Shown: positions 32,664 through 41,305, numbered from the stretch's first letter. The stretch: DNA of 64,000 nt from Oceanitalea stevensii (GCF_014837105.1 NZ_JACSPO010000002.1:199470-263469); one strand, 5' to 3'. Notes: generated by a model not told the origin, from the letters alone. Made by a program: numbers and translations.

Positions 32664-33290
32664 TCAGGGGAGGAGGTCGGCGCCGTACCTGAGGATGATG
32701 GCGACGACGACGGCGCCCACCCAGGCCATGACGACCGCGCCGTCCCAGCCCGCGCGGATGAAGGACAGCGCGCGCTCGTGGGCGCGAGGGGTGAGGAAGA
32801 GGTTGTTCTCGCGCACGTTGTAGTGCAGCAACGTGGCGAAGACGAGCGTCGTCGAGAGCGTGACGAGCAGGCACCACGGGCACAGGGCGCCGATGTGGAA
32901 CATCGACTGGTAGAAGAGCCAGTAGGCGAAGACGACCCCGAGCGTGTAGACGACCTGCGCGGAGAACATGAACCAGCGCGGGAAGCGGACCCCGCCCAGC
33001 CCGGCGACGGCGATCGTGATGACCACCGGCTCGGCGACCAGGCCGAGGAAGGCGTTGGGGAAGCCGAAGACGGCCGCCTGCGAGGAGACCCCGACCGCGC
33101 CGCAGCTGAGCACCGAGCTGATGTTGCACGTCAGCTGCGCCTCGGGGTCGGCCGCGAGGGTGACCGCGTCGACCGACAGCACGAAGGAGGCGGTGAGACT
33201 GAGGCAGGCCGACAGCAGCATGGTGCCGAAGATCCAGGCGTCGGTGTGCCGGATCTGCCGCAGGCCCGGCCGTGTCTCGGTGAGGTTCAC
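32664..33290 (-). CDS. vitamin K epoxide reductase (VKOR)-family oxidoreductase
   Basis: This 208-residue protein has about five membrane helices. CNISSVLSCG supplies the first Cys pair region and LCPWCLLVT the CPWC quinone-side active site of VKOR homologues. These reoxidise a DsbA-like partner and pass electrons to quinone, making disulfides in exported proteins. No DsbA-like gene is fused or adjacent. GTG 33290 is chosen because the conserved region begins shortly after; no clear ribosome site supports it. Confidence 0.85.
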   Translation of the reverse strand: MNLTETRPGLRQIRHTDAWIFGTMLLSACLSLTASFVLSVDAVTLAADPEAQLTCNISSVLSCGAVGVSSQAAVFGFPNAFLGLVAEPVVITIAVAGLGGVRFPRWFMFSAQVVYTLGVVFAYWLFYQSMFHIGALCPWCLLVTLSTTLVFATLLHYNVRENNLFLTPRAHERALSFIRAGWDGAVVMAWVGAVVVAIILRYGADLLP

Positions 33291-33370
33291 CCGATCATCG
33301 TCCGGTCCGATTCGGGCGAATCCCACGGACCAAGGTCCCCCGCGGCCCCCCGACGCCCACCCCCCTCCTC

Positions 33371-33415
33371 CGCCGAGCGCTGAGTTGTTACGCAGGAACA
33401 ACTCAGCGCTCGGCG
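33371..33415. terminator. large perfect hairpin, 19-bp stem and 7-nt loop, after purB
   Basis: 33371-33389 and 33397-33415 are exact reverse complements around ACGCAGG. It lies 15 nt past the purB stop on the minus strand and upstream of the VKOR gene. Stem CGCCGAGCGCTGAGTTGTT shares 17 of 19 positions with the hairpin after metQ. Confidence 0.75.
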
Positions 33416-33430
33416 AGAAGGAGGGGAGCC

Positions 33431-34930
33431 TCAGCCGAGGTCGTCGAGGTGGGCGACGAGTGAGGCCGCCAGGCCCGTGTAGGTGGCCGGCGTGAGCGCG
33501 AGGAGCCGCTCCTCGACATCCTGGGGCAGCCCGAGCCCGGCGATGAGGCCGCGCATGCCCTCGGCGTCGACGCGCCGCCCACGGGTGAGCTCCTTGAGCC
33601 GCTCGTAGGGGTCGGCCATGCCCTCGGCGCCCGCGACGGACGCGGCACGCATCGCGGACTGGACGGCCTCGCCGAGCACCTCCCACGAGTCGTCGAGGTC
33701 GCGCTCCATGGCGGCGGCGTCGACGTCGAGGCCCGCGAGCCCGCGGCGGACGTTGTCGACGGCGAGGAGTGAGTGCCCGAGCGCGACGCCGATGTTGCGC
33801 TGCGTCGTCGAGTCGGTGAGGTCGCGCTGGAGGCGGGAGGTGACGAGCGTGGCGCCGAGGGTGTCGAGGAGCGCGGAGGAGATCTCGAGGTTCGCCTCGG
33901 CGTTCTCGAAGCGGATCGGGTTGACCTTGTGCGGCATCGTCGAGGAGCCGGTCGAGCCCTGCGCCGCGAGGCGCTGGCGGAAGTAGCCGAGGGAGATGTA
34001 GGTCCACACGTCCGTGCACAGGTTGTGCAGGACCCTGTTGAACCGGGCGATGTCGGCGTAGAGCTCGGCCTGCCAGTCGTGCGGCTCGATCTGCGTCGTC
34101 AGTGGGTTCCACGTGAGCCCGAGGCCCTCGACGAAGGAGCGCGAGACGGCCTGCCAGTCGGTGTCCGGGACCGAGACGGCGTGCGCGCCGTAGGTGCCCG
34201 TCGCGCCGTTGATCTTGCCCATGAACTCGGCCGCGGAGACGCGGCGCAGCTGGCGGCGCAGGCGGGCGGCGAGCACCGCGACCTCCTTGCCGAGCGTCGT
34301 CGGCGTCGCCGTCTGGCCGTGGGTGCGCGAGAGCATGGGCACCTCGGCCGTCTCGCGGGCGAGCTCGGCGAGGTCGCCGACGAGGGCGAGCGCCGCCGGG
34401 AGCCAGACCTGGCGGACGGCGTCGCGGATGGTGACGGCGTAGGAGAGGTTGTTGACGTCCTCGCTCGTGCAGAAGATGTGGACGATCTCCCCGACGGCGG
34501 GCAGCGGGCTCTCCGGCCCGACGGCCTCGGCGGCCGCGGCCAGCCGCCGCTTGAGGAAGTACTCCACGGCCTTGACGTCGTGCCGCGTCTCGCGCTCGAT
34601 CTCCGCGAGCTCGGCGATCTCCTCCGCCCCGAAGGAGTCGACGACGTCGCGCAGGTAGGCGATGTCCGCGTCGCTCAGCTGCGGTGCCCCCGGCAGGGCG
34701 CCGGAGGTCGTGAGGTGGACGAGCCAGGAGACCTCGACGTCGAGCCGGGCACGGTTGAGGGCCGCCTCGGAGAGGTGGTCGACGAGCGGGGCGACGACGC
34801 CGCGGTAGCGCCCGTCGAGCGGGCCGAGCGCGATCGGCGGCTCGAGGTCCGCGAGGGGGACGCGGTGCCGGCCCGGAGCGGCTCCGGCCGACAGGCTGGC
34901 GGACGACGTGGTGCTGGGCTGCTCGCTCAT
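33431..34930 (-). CDS. purB: adenylosuccinate lyase
   Basis: This 499-residue fumarase/aspartase-superfamily enzyme cleaves adenylosuccinate and SAICAR in purine synthesis. SSTMPHKVNPIRFEN carries the flexible signature loop with the catalytic serine, SRTHGQTATPTTLGKE the substrate His, and RHDVKAVEYFL the region before it. The length and PIRFEN ending match the E. coli-type PurB. ATG 34930 begins a Ser/Thr-rich leader of about 25 residues. It is the only purine gene in the window and ends at the 33371 hairpin. Confidence 0.95.
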   Translation of the reverse strand: MSEQPSTTSSASLSAGAAPGRHRVPLADLEPPIALGPLDGRYRGVVAPLVDHLSEAALNRARLDVEVSWLVHLTTSGALPGAPQLSDADIAYLRDVVDSFGAEEIAELAEIERETRHDVKAVEYFLKRRLAAAAEAVGPESPLPAVGEIVHIFCTSEDVNNLSYAVTIRDAVRQVWLPAALALVGDLAELARETAEVPMLSRTHGQTATPTTLGKEVAVLAARLRRQLRRVSAAEFMGKINGATGTYGAHAVSVPDTDWQAVSRSFVEGLGLTWNPLTTQIEPHDWQAELYADIARFNRVLHNLCTDVWTYISLGYFRQRLAAQGSTGSSTMPHKVNPIRFENAEANLEISSALLDTLGATLVTSRLQRDLTDSTTQRNIGVALGHSLLAVDNVRRGLAGLDVDAAAMERDLDDSWEVLGEAVQSAMRAASVAGAEGMADPYERLKELTRGRRVDAEGMRGLIAGLGLPQDVEERLLALTPATYTGLAASLVAHLDDLG

Positions 34931-34992
34931 GGCCCCCAGTCTCCCAGAGCCGGCGAGCGGCCCGCTGCACCGTCCACCGGCCGCCCGGGGGG

Positions 34993-35493
34993 TCAGCCGG
35001 CGAGCGCCAGCCGCGTCCGCAGGTGCGCCACCACCCCCTCGCAGGCGGGGAGCACCTCCTCGTAGGTGGTGACGAAGTCCGCGTCCTCGCCGAAGTAGGG
35101 GTCGTCCACCTCGAGCTCGCCGGCGGCGACGGCGTCCTCGTCGAAGCTGCGCAGCAGCCGGACCTTGTCCGCGTCCTCCGGGCTGGGGGCGAGGGTGCGC
35201 AGCGCCCGCTCGTGGCCGCGGTCGAGCGCGAGCACGAGGTCGACCTCGGCGAAGCTCTCGCGCACGAACTGCTGCGCACGGTGCTGCTCGCCGTCCAGGC
35301 CGTACTGCTTGAGGGTGCTCACCGCGCGCGGGTCGGCCGGGCCGCCCACGTGCCAGTCCCCGGTGCCCGCCGACACGACCCGCACCCGGTCCGCGAGGCC
35401 CTCCCGCTCGAGGAGGTCGCGGAGGACGACCTCGCCCATGGGGGAGCGGCAGATGTTGCCGGTGCAGACGAAGGAGACGGTGTAGGGGGGCAT
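34993..35493 (-). CDS. low-molecular-weight protein-tyrosine phosphatase
   Basis: This 166-residue phosphatase starts with the P-loop VCTGNICRSP (nucleophile Cys10, Arg16) and ends with the general acid in DDPYFG. Such enzymes remove phosphate from tyrosine kinases or from arginine, often in control of polysaccharide export. There is no partner kinase nearby. ATG 35493 puts the P-loop at the usual distance. GAGAAT 6 nt upstream is a weak leaderless box. It lies 62 nt before purB on the same strand. Confidence 0.92.
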   Translation of the reverse strand: MPPYTVSFVCTGNICRSPMGEVVLRDLLEREGLADRVRVVSAGTGDWHVGGPADPRAVSTLKQYGLDGEQHRAQQFVRESFAEVDLVLALDRGHERALRTLAPSPEDADKVRLLRSFDEDAVAAGELEVDDPYFGEDADFVTTYEEVLPACEGVVAHLRTRLALAG

Positions 35494-35610
35494 GACGGCA
35501 TTCTCGCCCGGGGCGCCGGGGAGAGCCACCGGGTGCGCAACAGGCCCGCGACGTGGGCGGCACGTCCCCAGCCGACGACGGCGACCCCGCCCGCCGTCGG
35601 GCGGCGCCCC

Positions 35611-35616
35611 TAGTTT
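35611..35616 (+). promoter_or_regulatory. candidate -10 box TAGTTT
   Basis: TAGTTT lies 29 nt before ATG 35646, with Shine-Dalgarno GCAGGAGGG in between, so the transcript has a short leader. Confidence 0.4.
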
Positions 35617-35645
35617 CGGGGCAGGACGAGCCGCAGGAGGGCGAG

Positions 35646-35927
35646 ATGAGCACGAGCAGCTGCACCCCCGTCGTCGTCGAGGGGTGGGGCGGGGCGGGGG
35701 AGGGGTGCGCGAGCGTCGTGAGCGCCACGGGCGTCCTCGCTGCCGTCGAGGACACGCTGCGTGCCGCCTACCCCGAGCAGTGGCACTCCCCGGCCGCCGA
35801 CGAGTTCGCCGCCCGCCTCGGCGACCTCCTCCACCACGCGTACCGGCTCGGTGACCTGCTCGCGACGGCGCAGGACCGGGCGGCGAGGCTCGCCGCTGCC
35901 GTCGCCGAGGCCTGGGAGGGCCAGTGA
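35646..35927 (+). CDS. WXG-like small helical protein
   Basis: This 93-residue, mostly helical protein has a middle section LRAAYPEQWHSPAADEFAARL resembling the W-x-G/S helix turn of WXG100-type proteins (WhSpaA...F). An amphipathic helix follows. GCAGGAGGG precedes ATG 35646; a longer frame from 35553 has no ribosome site. The next gene starts inside its stop codon (GTGA). Membership of the WXG superfamily is inferred from one motif. No ESX secretion genes are in the window. Confidence 0.62.
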   Translation: MSTSSCTPVVVEGWGGAGEGCASVVSATGVLAAVEDTLRAAYPEQWHSPAADEFAARLGDLLHHAYRLGDLLATAQDRAARLAAAVAEAWEGQ

Positions 35928-37450
35928 CCGCGCTCCTCCACAGCCACGACGCCGACGGCGCCACGGGCGACACCCGCCACCGCACCTCCGTCCACGTACG
36001 CGGCGGGGTGGGGGCCACCCGGGTGGACGTCGGGGAGCTCCTGGCCATCGACGCGCTCCTCGACGGGCTGCGCGGGGAGGTCGGCCACCTCGAGAGCACC
36101 CTGAGCGCCGCCCGGCGCGACCTCGCCCTGGACGCCACCTGGTCCCCGGTGCTCGCTGCCGCGGCCGAGTCCGCCGTCGAGGACGCGCTCGACGGCGGGT
36201 GGGGTGCGCGCCGGCTCGGCGAGGAGGTTTTCGAGCTGCTCCTGTCGCTGCGCCACGCCCGGCTCCTGTACGAGGAGGCCGAGCTCGCCGCCCGCGCCCG
36301 CCCGCCCGGGCCGTCGCTCATCGGGTTCCTGCGCATGCTCGTCATGCCCCACGAGGCGGTGTTCGCCGTGGCGGACCGGCTCACCCTCGTCGGCCGCCTG
36401 CCCGGATGGGAGCCGACCACCGCGTTCGGCCACGCCGTGGACGCGCTCGGCGAGATCGTCAACGCCGTCCACGGCGACGACGACCTCCCACCCGACGGCA
36501 TCGCCCTGGACGTCGCGGTCCGCGAGCTCGGGGAGCACGGGCAGAACGTCTTCCCCTGGTTCCTCGTCCCCGGCCCCTTCGTCTACGACGGCCGCGAGAT
36601 CGACCCCGCCGCGCTCACCGGCGCCCAGCGGCTGGTCATCCCGGTCGTCGCCGCCTTCCACGCCCTCACCGGCCGGCGTCCCCGCGGCGCCGACGACCTC
36701 ACGCTCACGGTGTCCCCACCGAGGGAGGTCCCGGCCCCGCCGGACCTGCCCGCCGTCGTCGACAGCCTTCACGCCATCCACCAGGACCACGGCGCCGTCC
36801 CGGGCACCCTCGAGGTGCGCCGCGTCGAGCACGCGGACGGCACGCGCTCGTGGGTCCTCCTGCTGCCGAGCACCCAGGCGATGGTCCCCGGCGGGCGGAA
36901 CCCCGTGGACAACCTCACGAACGTCGAGACCTACGGCGGCATGGTGAGCGACGTCGAGATCGGCGCCGCCGAGGCGCTGCGGCTGGCCGGCGTGCGACCC
37001 GGGGAGGCGGTCGCCGTCGTCGGCTTCAGCCAGGGTGGCCTCGCGGCCATGCGCCTGGCGGCCGACCCGCTCGTGCGCCTGCGCTACTCCATCACCACGG
37101 TCGTGACGGCCGGGTCGCCCGTCGGCCACCTGCCGACCCCCGCGGGCACGGAGGTGCTCCACCTCGAGCACCTCGAGGACCCCTTCGTCGGGCTCGACGG
37201 CACCTCCAACCCCGCGGAGGACGCGCGCACCACGGTGAGCCGCTCCCTCGGCACCGGCACCACCGGGCTCACCCGGCTGGAGGTCCCGCCCTCGGACTCG
37301 CACTCGATCAGCGAGTACACCCGCACCGCCCGCCTGGCCGTGGACGCCGGGGAGCGGTCGGTCGCCCACCTGGCGGAGCGGCTCGCGGACGTCACGGGTG
37401 CCCCGGGCGCCCGCGTCACGGCCACCCGCTTCACGCTGGAGAGGGGGTGA
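35924..37450 (+). CDS. large protein with C-terminal alpha/beta-hydrolase fold, coupled to the WXG-like gene
   Basis: This 508-residue protein has a helical N-terminal half (about 30-280). The C-terminal half is hydrolase-like: VVGFSQGGLAAM gives the nucleophile elbow with Ser369, an Asp follows in LEHLEDPFVG (about 420), and His-containing SDSHSISEYT (about 455) could complete the triad. The fold suggests an esterase, lipase or cutinase-like function. Coupling to a WXG-like protein suggests export or partner binding. There is no signal peptide. It starts at GTG 35924. The substrate is unknown. Confidence 0.72.
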   Translation: MTALLHSHDADGATGDTRHRTSVHVRGGVGATRVDVGELLAIDALLDGLRGEVGHLESTLSAARRDLALDATWSPVLAAAAESAVEDALDGGWGARRLGEEVFELLLSLRHARLLYEEAELAARARPPGPSLIGFLRMLVMPHEAVFAVADRLTLVGRLPGWEPTTAFGHAVDALGEIVNAVHGDDDLPPDGIALDVAVRELGEHGQNVFPWFLVPGPFVYDGREIDPAALTGAQRLVIPVVAAFHALTGRRPRGADDLTLTVSPPREVPAPPDLPAVVDSLHAIHQDHGAVPGTLEVRRVEHADGTRSWVLLLPSTQAMVPGGRNPVDNLTNVETYGGMVSDVEIGAAEALRLAGVRPGEAVAVVGFSQGGLAAMRLAADPLVRLRYSITTVVTAGSPVGHLPTPAGTEVLHLEHLEDPFVGLDGTSNPAEDARTTVSRSLGTGTTGLTRLEVPPSDSHSISEYTRTARLAVDAGERSVAHLAERLADVTGAPGARVTATRFTLERG

Positions 37451-37451
37451 G

Positions 37452-37826
37452 TCAGCGCTCGCCCGGCAGCACGGCGTTGAGGATGCCGCTGACGACCGAG
37501 ATGACGAGCGCCGCGAGGAGCGCCCACCAGAAGCCGTCGACGAACAGCCCCCAGTCGGTGAAGCTCGTGAGCCAGCTCGTGAGCATGAGCATGAGCGCGT
37601 TGACGACGAGGAGGAACAGGCCGAGGGTGAGGATCGTCAGCGGCAGCGTGAGGAGCTTGGCGACCGGCTTGACGACGAGGTTGACGAGCGTGAAGACGAG
37701 GCCGACGACGCCGACGACGAGCACCTGGTCCCAGCCCTCCGCCTCGGTGAGGGACACCCCGTCGAGGAGCAGGGCGGTGAGCCAGATGGCCACGGAGCTG
37801 ACGACGAGCCGGACGAGGAAGCGCAT
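37452..37826 (-). CDS. PF04020-type (mycobacterial 4-TM phage-holin family) membrane protein
   Basis: This 124-residue protein has four membrane helices: VRLVVSSVAIWLTALLL, then VVGLVFTLVNLVVKPVAKLL, ILTLGLFLLVVNALMLML and WALLAALVISVVSGILNAVL. The VKP...LTLPLTILTLGLF core is the hallmark of this family. Despite the name it is a chromosomal protein of unknown role and not evidence for a phage. It converges on the hydrolase gene with no gap (stop codons 1 nt apart). Confidence 0.85.
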   Translation of the reverse strand: MRFLVRLVVSSVAIWLTALLLDGVSLTEAEGWDQVLVVGVVGLVFTLVNLVVKPVAKLLTLPLTILTLGLFLLVVNALMLMLTSWLTSFTDWGLFVDGFWWALLAALVISVVSGILNAVLPGER

Positions 37827-37877
37827 GCGGCGATGGTGCCACGTCAGGACCGTCGCCGGGAGTGCGATCATGGCGGC

Positions 37878-38966
37878 ATGGCTCCAGCGTTCCGCTTCCG
37901 CTCGGACATCGACTCCCTGCCGGCCTACGTCCCCGGCCAGCGCCCGCCGGCGGGACGGTCCGCGTACAAGCTCTCGTCCAACGAGAACCCCTTCCCGCCG
38001 TCCTCCGCGGTGCTCAGCGCCGTCATCGACGCGGCCGCCGACCTCAACCGCTACCCGGACATGGCGGCCACCGCGCTCACCGCCGCCATCGCCGAGCACG
38101 TCGGGGTCGACGCCGAGCGCGTGGTCGTCGGCAACGGCTCGGTCGCCGTCCTCGAGACGGTGCTCCAGGCCGCGTGCCGCCCCGGCGACGAGGTCGTCCA
38201 CGCGTGGCGGTCCTTCGAGGCCTACCCCATCGCGGTCCAGGTCGCCGGTGCCCGCAGCGTCCCGGTCCCACTGCGGGAGGACGGCAGCCACGACCTCGAC
38301 GCCATGGCCGACGCCGTCACCGAGCGCACCCGCGTCGTCCTCGTGTGCAGCCCCAACAACCCCACCGGGACGGTCGTCCACGAGGACGAGGTGCGGGCCT
38401 TCCTCGCCCGGGTGCCGCGCGAGGTCCTCGTCGTCCTCGACGAGGCCTACGTCGAGTACGTCCGCGACGACGCGGCCGTGGACGGGCTGGCGCTCGCGGC
38501 CGAGTTCAAGAACGTCCTCGTCCTGCGCACCTTCTCCAAGGCCTACGGCCTCGCCGGCCTGCGGGTCGGGTACGCCGTCGCCCGGCCGCGCCTCGCGCGC
38601 GGGCTGCGGACGGCCCTCACCCCCTTCGGCGTCAACGCCCTCGCCCAGGCTGCGGCCCTCGCGGCCCTGCGGGAGGCCGACGCCGTGGCCGAGCGCTGCG
38701 ACCGTGTCGTCGCCGAGCGCAGCCGTCTGCTCGGCGCCCTGCGCGAGATGGGCTGGAGCGTCCCGGAGTCCCACGGGAACTTCTACTGGCTCGCCATCCG
38801 CCGCCACTCCGCCTCCTTCGCCCGTGAGGCGGCCGGCAGCGGGGCGATGGTGCGGGCCTTCGACGGGGACGGCGTGCGGGTGAGCGTCGGTGAGATCGAG
38901 GGCAACGACCTCGTCCTCCGGCTGGCCGAGGACTGGCTCGCGCTGGAGCGTTCGCGCGCTCTCTGA
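37878..38966 (+). CDS. hisC: HisC/Pat-type PLP aminotransferase
   Basis: This 362-residue class I/II aminotransferase has SSNENPFPPS (substrate side) near residue 35, VVVGNGSVAVLE, SPNNPTGTVV, VLDEAYVEY and the PLP lysine in TFSKAYGLAGLRVGY; the final Arg is in GVRVSVG. It either makes histidinol phosphate from imidazole acetol phosphate or, as the actinobacterial Pat branch, transaminates aromatic keto acids. No other his gene is near, and the gene precedes the keto acid dehydrogenase operon, which slightly favours Pat. It starts at ATG 37878. Confidence 0.85.
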   Translation: MAPAFRFRSDIDSLPAYVPGQRPPAGRSAYKLSSNENPFPPSSAVLSAVIDAAADLNRYPDMAATALTAAIAEHVGVDAERVVVGNGSVAVLETVLQAACRPGDEVVHAWRSFEAYPIAVQVAGARSVPVPLREDGSHDLDAMADAVTERTRVVLVCSPNNPTGTVVHEDEVRAFLARVPREVLVVLDEAYVEYVRDDAAVDGLALAAEFKNVLVLRTFSKAYGLAGLRVGYAVARPRLARGLRTALTPFGVNALAQAAALAALREADAVAERCDRVVAERSRLLGALREMGWSVPESHGNFYWLAIRRHSASFAREAAGSGAMVRAFDGDGVRVSVGEIEGNDLVLRLAEDWLALERSRAL

Positions 38967-39028
38967 CGGGAGCGTTGTCGCTTCCGGCAAGGGCTGCCCG
39001 GCCCCTCACAACTGCCGGCGCCAGGTTC

Positions 39029-39081
39029 TGTAGGCCCCCTACAAACGTAAGTTACGGTTCCGTAGCCTACGCTGGCGTAGG
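39029..39081. promoter_or_regulatory. cluster of four palindromes before the keto acid dehydrogenase operon
   Basis: Four inverted repeats lie end to end or overlap: TGTAGG-CCC-CCTACA (39029-39043), CGTAA-G-TTACG (39046-39056), TACGG-TT-CCGTA (39053-39064) and CCTACGC-TG-GCGTAGG (39066-39081). They sit 40-92 nt before ATG 39121 and share TAC/GTA half sites. This looks like an operator, perhaps for a TetR-type repressor not encoded in the window. Confidence 0.65.
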
Positions 39082-39120
39082 TTCGGGGCCGACCCCCGGG
39101 CGCAGAGGAGGGCAGGACCG

Positions 39121-40284
39121 ATGGAGGTGGTCACCACCATGGACACACTGACACCGCGGCCTGAGGCGAGCAGCCCGGCAGATCCCGACACGCTCGTCCA
39201 GCTTCTCGACCCGGAGGGTCGTCGCCTCGACCACAGCCGTTACGGCCGGTGGGTCGCCGGGCTCGGCCCCGCCGAGCTGCGGGGGCTCTACCGCGACATG
39301 GTGCTGGCCCGTCGCTTCGACGCCGAGGCGACCGCGCTCCAGCGCCAGGGCGAGCTCAGCCTGTGGCCCCCGAGCCTGGGCCAGGAGGCCGCGCAGGTGG
39401 GCTCCGGCCGCGCCATGCGCCCGCAGGACTTCGCCTTCCCCTCCTACCGGGAGCACGCCGTCGCCCACGCGCGCGGCATGGACATGCGCGAGCTGCTGCG
39501 GGTCTTCCGCGGCGTCGAGCACGGTGGCTGGGACCCGGCCGCCCACAACTTCCACCTCTACACCTTCGTCATCGGCTCCCACACGCTCCACGCGACCGGG
39601 TACGCCATGGGCGCCCAGCGCGACGGCGACGTCGGCACCGGGGACCCCGAGCGCGACCGCGCCGTCGTCGTCTACTTCGGCGACGGTGCCACCTCCCAGG
39701 GCGACGTCCACGAGGCCATGGTCTTCGCGGCCGTGACGAAGGCCCCGGTCGTCTTCGTCTGCCAGAACAACCAGTGGGCGATCTCCGTGCCTGCGAGCGG
39801 CCAGACCACCGTCCCGCTCGCCCGCCGCGGCGCCGGCGTCGGCATCCCCTCCGTGCGCGTCGACGGGAACGACGTCCTTGCGAGCTACGCCGTCACCGCC
39901 GAGGCCCTCGAGCGCGCGCGCAGCGGCGGCGGACCCACCCTCATCGAGGCGTACACCTACCGGATGGGCGCCCACACGACCGCCGACGACCCCACGCGCT
40001 ACCGCACGAGCGCGGAGGAGGACTACTGGCGCGAGCGCGACCCGATCGCCCGCCTGCGCACCTACCTCACCGAGCAGGGCCACGCGGACGAGGACTTCCT
40101 CACCGAGGTCGCGGCCGCCGCCGACGAGCTCGGCGCGTCGACCCGCGAGTACTGCCGCGCGCTCACCCCCTCCGGCCCGGAGACGATGTTCGACCACGTC
40201 TACGGCGCCCCCCACCCGCAGGTCGAGGCCGAGCGCGCCTGGTTCGACGACTACCAGCAGTCCTTCGCGGAGGCCGACCGATGA
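39121..40284 (+). CDS. 2-oxo acid dehydrogenase E1 component, alpha subunit
   Basis: This 387-residue thiamine-diphosphate subunit of a pyruvate or branched-chain keto acid dehydrogenase has QEAAQVGSGRAM and PSYREHAVAHARG at the active site. YFGDGATSQGDVHEAM, running into VCQNNQWAIS, is the ThDP-binding motif. YRMGAHTTADDPTRYR is the phosphorylation-loop region. GAGGAGGG precedes ATG 39121; ATG 39139 is possible. The stop overlaps the beta-subunit start. Annotation pipelines often call such genes pdhA, but the operon with its own E2 in actinobacteria is equally often for branched-chain acids. Confidence 0.92.
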   Translation: MEVVTTMDTLTPRPEASSPADPDTLVQLLDPEGRRLDHSRYGRWVAGLGPAELRGLYRDMVLARRFDAEATALQRQGELSLWPPSLGQEAAQVGSGRAMRPQDFAFPSYREHAVAHARGMDMRELLRVFRGVEHGGWDPAAHNFHLYTFVIGSHTLHATGYAMGAQRDGDVGTGDPERDRAVVVYFGDGATSQGDVHEAMVFAAVTKAPVVFVCQNNQWAISVPASGQTTVPLARRGAGVGIPSVRVDGNDVLASYAVTAEALERARSGGGPTLIEAYTYRMGAHTTADDPTRYRTSAEEDYWRERDPIARLRTYLTEQGHADEDFLTEVAAAADELGASTREYCRALTPSGPETMFDHVYGAPHPQVEAERAWFDDYQQSFAEADR

Positions 40285-41297
40285 CGGCGACGACGACCGC
40301 CACCCCCCTCCCGCTCGCCAAGGCCGTCAACGCGGGACTGCGCGCGGCCATGCGGCGTGACGAGAAGGTCATGCTCATGGGGGAGGACATCGGCGCCCTG
40401 GGCGGGGTGTTCCGCGTGACCGACGGGCTGCAGGCGGAGTTCGGCCCCCAGCGCGTCGTCGACACGCCGCTCGCCGAGTCCGGCATCGTCGGCACGGCGA
40501 TCGGCCTGGCGATGGCCGGCTACCGGCCGGTCTGCGAGATCCAGTTCGACGGCTTCATCTTCCCCGGCTTCGACCAGATCACCACGCAGCTGGCCAAGCT
40601 CCGCTACCGCTCCGGCGGCCGCGTCGAGGTGCCGGTCGTCATCCGGGTGCCCTACGGCGGCGGGATCGGCTCCATCGAGCACCACAGCGAGTCCCCCGAG
40701 GCGCTCTTCGCGCACACCCCCGGGCTGCGGGTCGTCACGCCCGCCACGAGCGGCGACGCCTTCACGATGATCCAGCAGGCTATCGCCTCCCCGGACCCGG
40801 TGCTCTTCTTCGAGCCCAAGGCCCGGTACTGGGACAAGGCGGACGTCGACGTCGAGGCGCCCGTCGACCTCAGCGAGACCGGTGTGACGACCGGCCTGCA
40901 CGGTGCCCGGGTGGTGCGCGCCGGCCGCGACGCGACGCTCGTCGGCTACGGCCCCACCGTCAAGACCCTGCTCCGCGCCGCCGAGGTGGCGGCCACCGAC
41001 GGCCAGGAGCTCGAGGTCCTCGACCTGCGCTCGCTGTCCCCGCTCGACGTGCCCACCGTCGCCGAGTCGGTGCGCCGCACCGGCCGCCTCGTCGTCGCCC
41101 ACGAGGCCACGACCTTCCTCGGCCCCGGCGCCGAGCTGGCCGCCCGCATCACCGAGGAGTGCTTCTACAGCCTCCAGGCACCGGTGCTCCGCGTCGGCGG
41201 CTTCCACACGCCCTACCCGGCCTCGGCGCACGAGGAGGAGTTCCTCCCCGGGCTCGACCGGGTGCTCGACGCCGTCGACCGCGCCCTGGCGTACTAG
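40281..41297 (+). CDS. 2-oxo acid dehydrogenase E1 component, beta subunit
   Basis: This 338-residue transketolase-like subunit pairs with the alpha chain. MLMGEDIGALGGVFRVTDGL, DTPLAESGIVGTAIGLAM, and the EIQFDGFIFPGFDQI region form the cofactor and subunit interface. ESPEALFAHTPGLRVVTP and VAHEATTFLGPGAELAARI are in the C-terminal half. It starts at ATG 40281 inside the alpha-subunit stop (ATGA). The stop is part of the AGGAGG that serves the E2 gene. Confidence 0.93.
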   Translation: MTATTTATPLPLAKAVNAGLRAAMRRDEKVMLMGEDIGALGGVFRVTDGLQAEFGPQRVVDTPLAESGIVGTAIGLAMAGYRPVCEIQFDGFIFPGFDQITTQLAKLRYRSGGRVEVPVVIRVPYGGGIGSIEHHSESPEALFAHTPGLRVVTPATSGDAFTMIQQAIASPDPVLFFEPKARYWDKADVDVEAPVDLSETGVTTGLHGARVVRAGRDATLVGYGPTVKTLLRAAEVAATDGQELEVLDLRSLSPLDVPTVAESVRRTGRLVVAHEATTFLGPGAELAARITEECFYSLQAPVLRVGGFHTPYPASAHEEEFLPGLDRVLDAVDRALAY

Positions 41298-41305
41298 GAG
41301 GACCG

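Noticed and set aside
5401..33415. Large inverted repeats as insertion-sequence or MITE ends
   Set aside because: Arms are adjacent with tiny loops, no transposase or target-site duplication was seen, and they lie at gene ends. A dispersed-repeat origin remains possible and is listed as a finding.
37452..37826. Phage remnant, because the product belongs to a holin-named family
   Set aside because: The family is a widespread chromosomal four-helix membrane protein; no other phage gene, integrase or attachment site is near.
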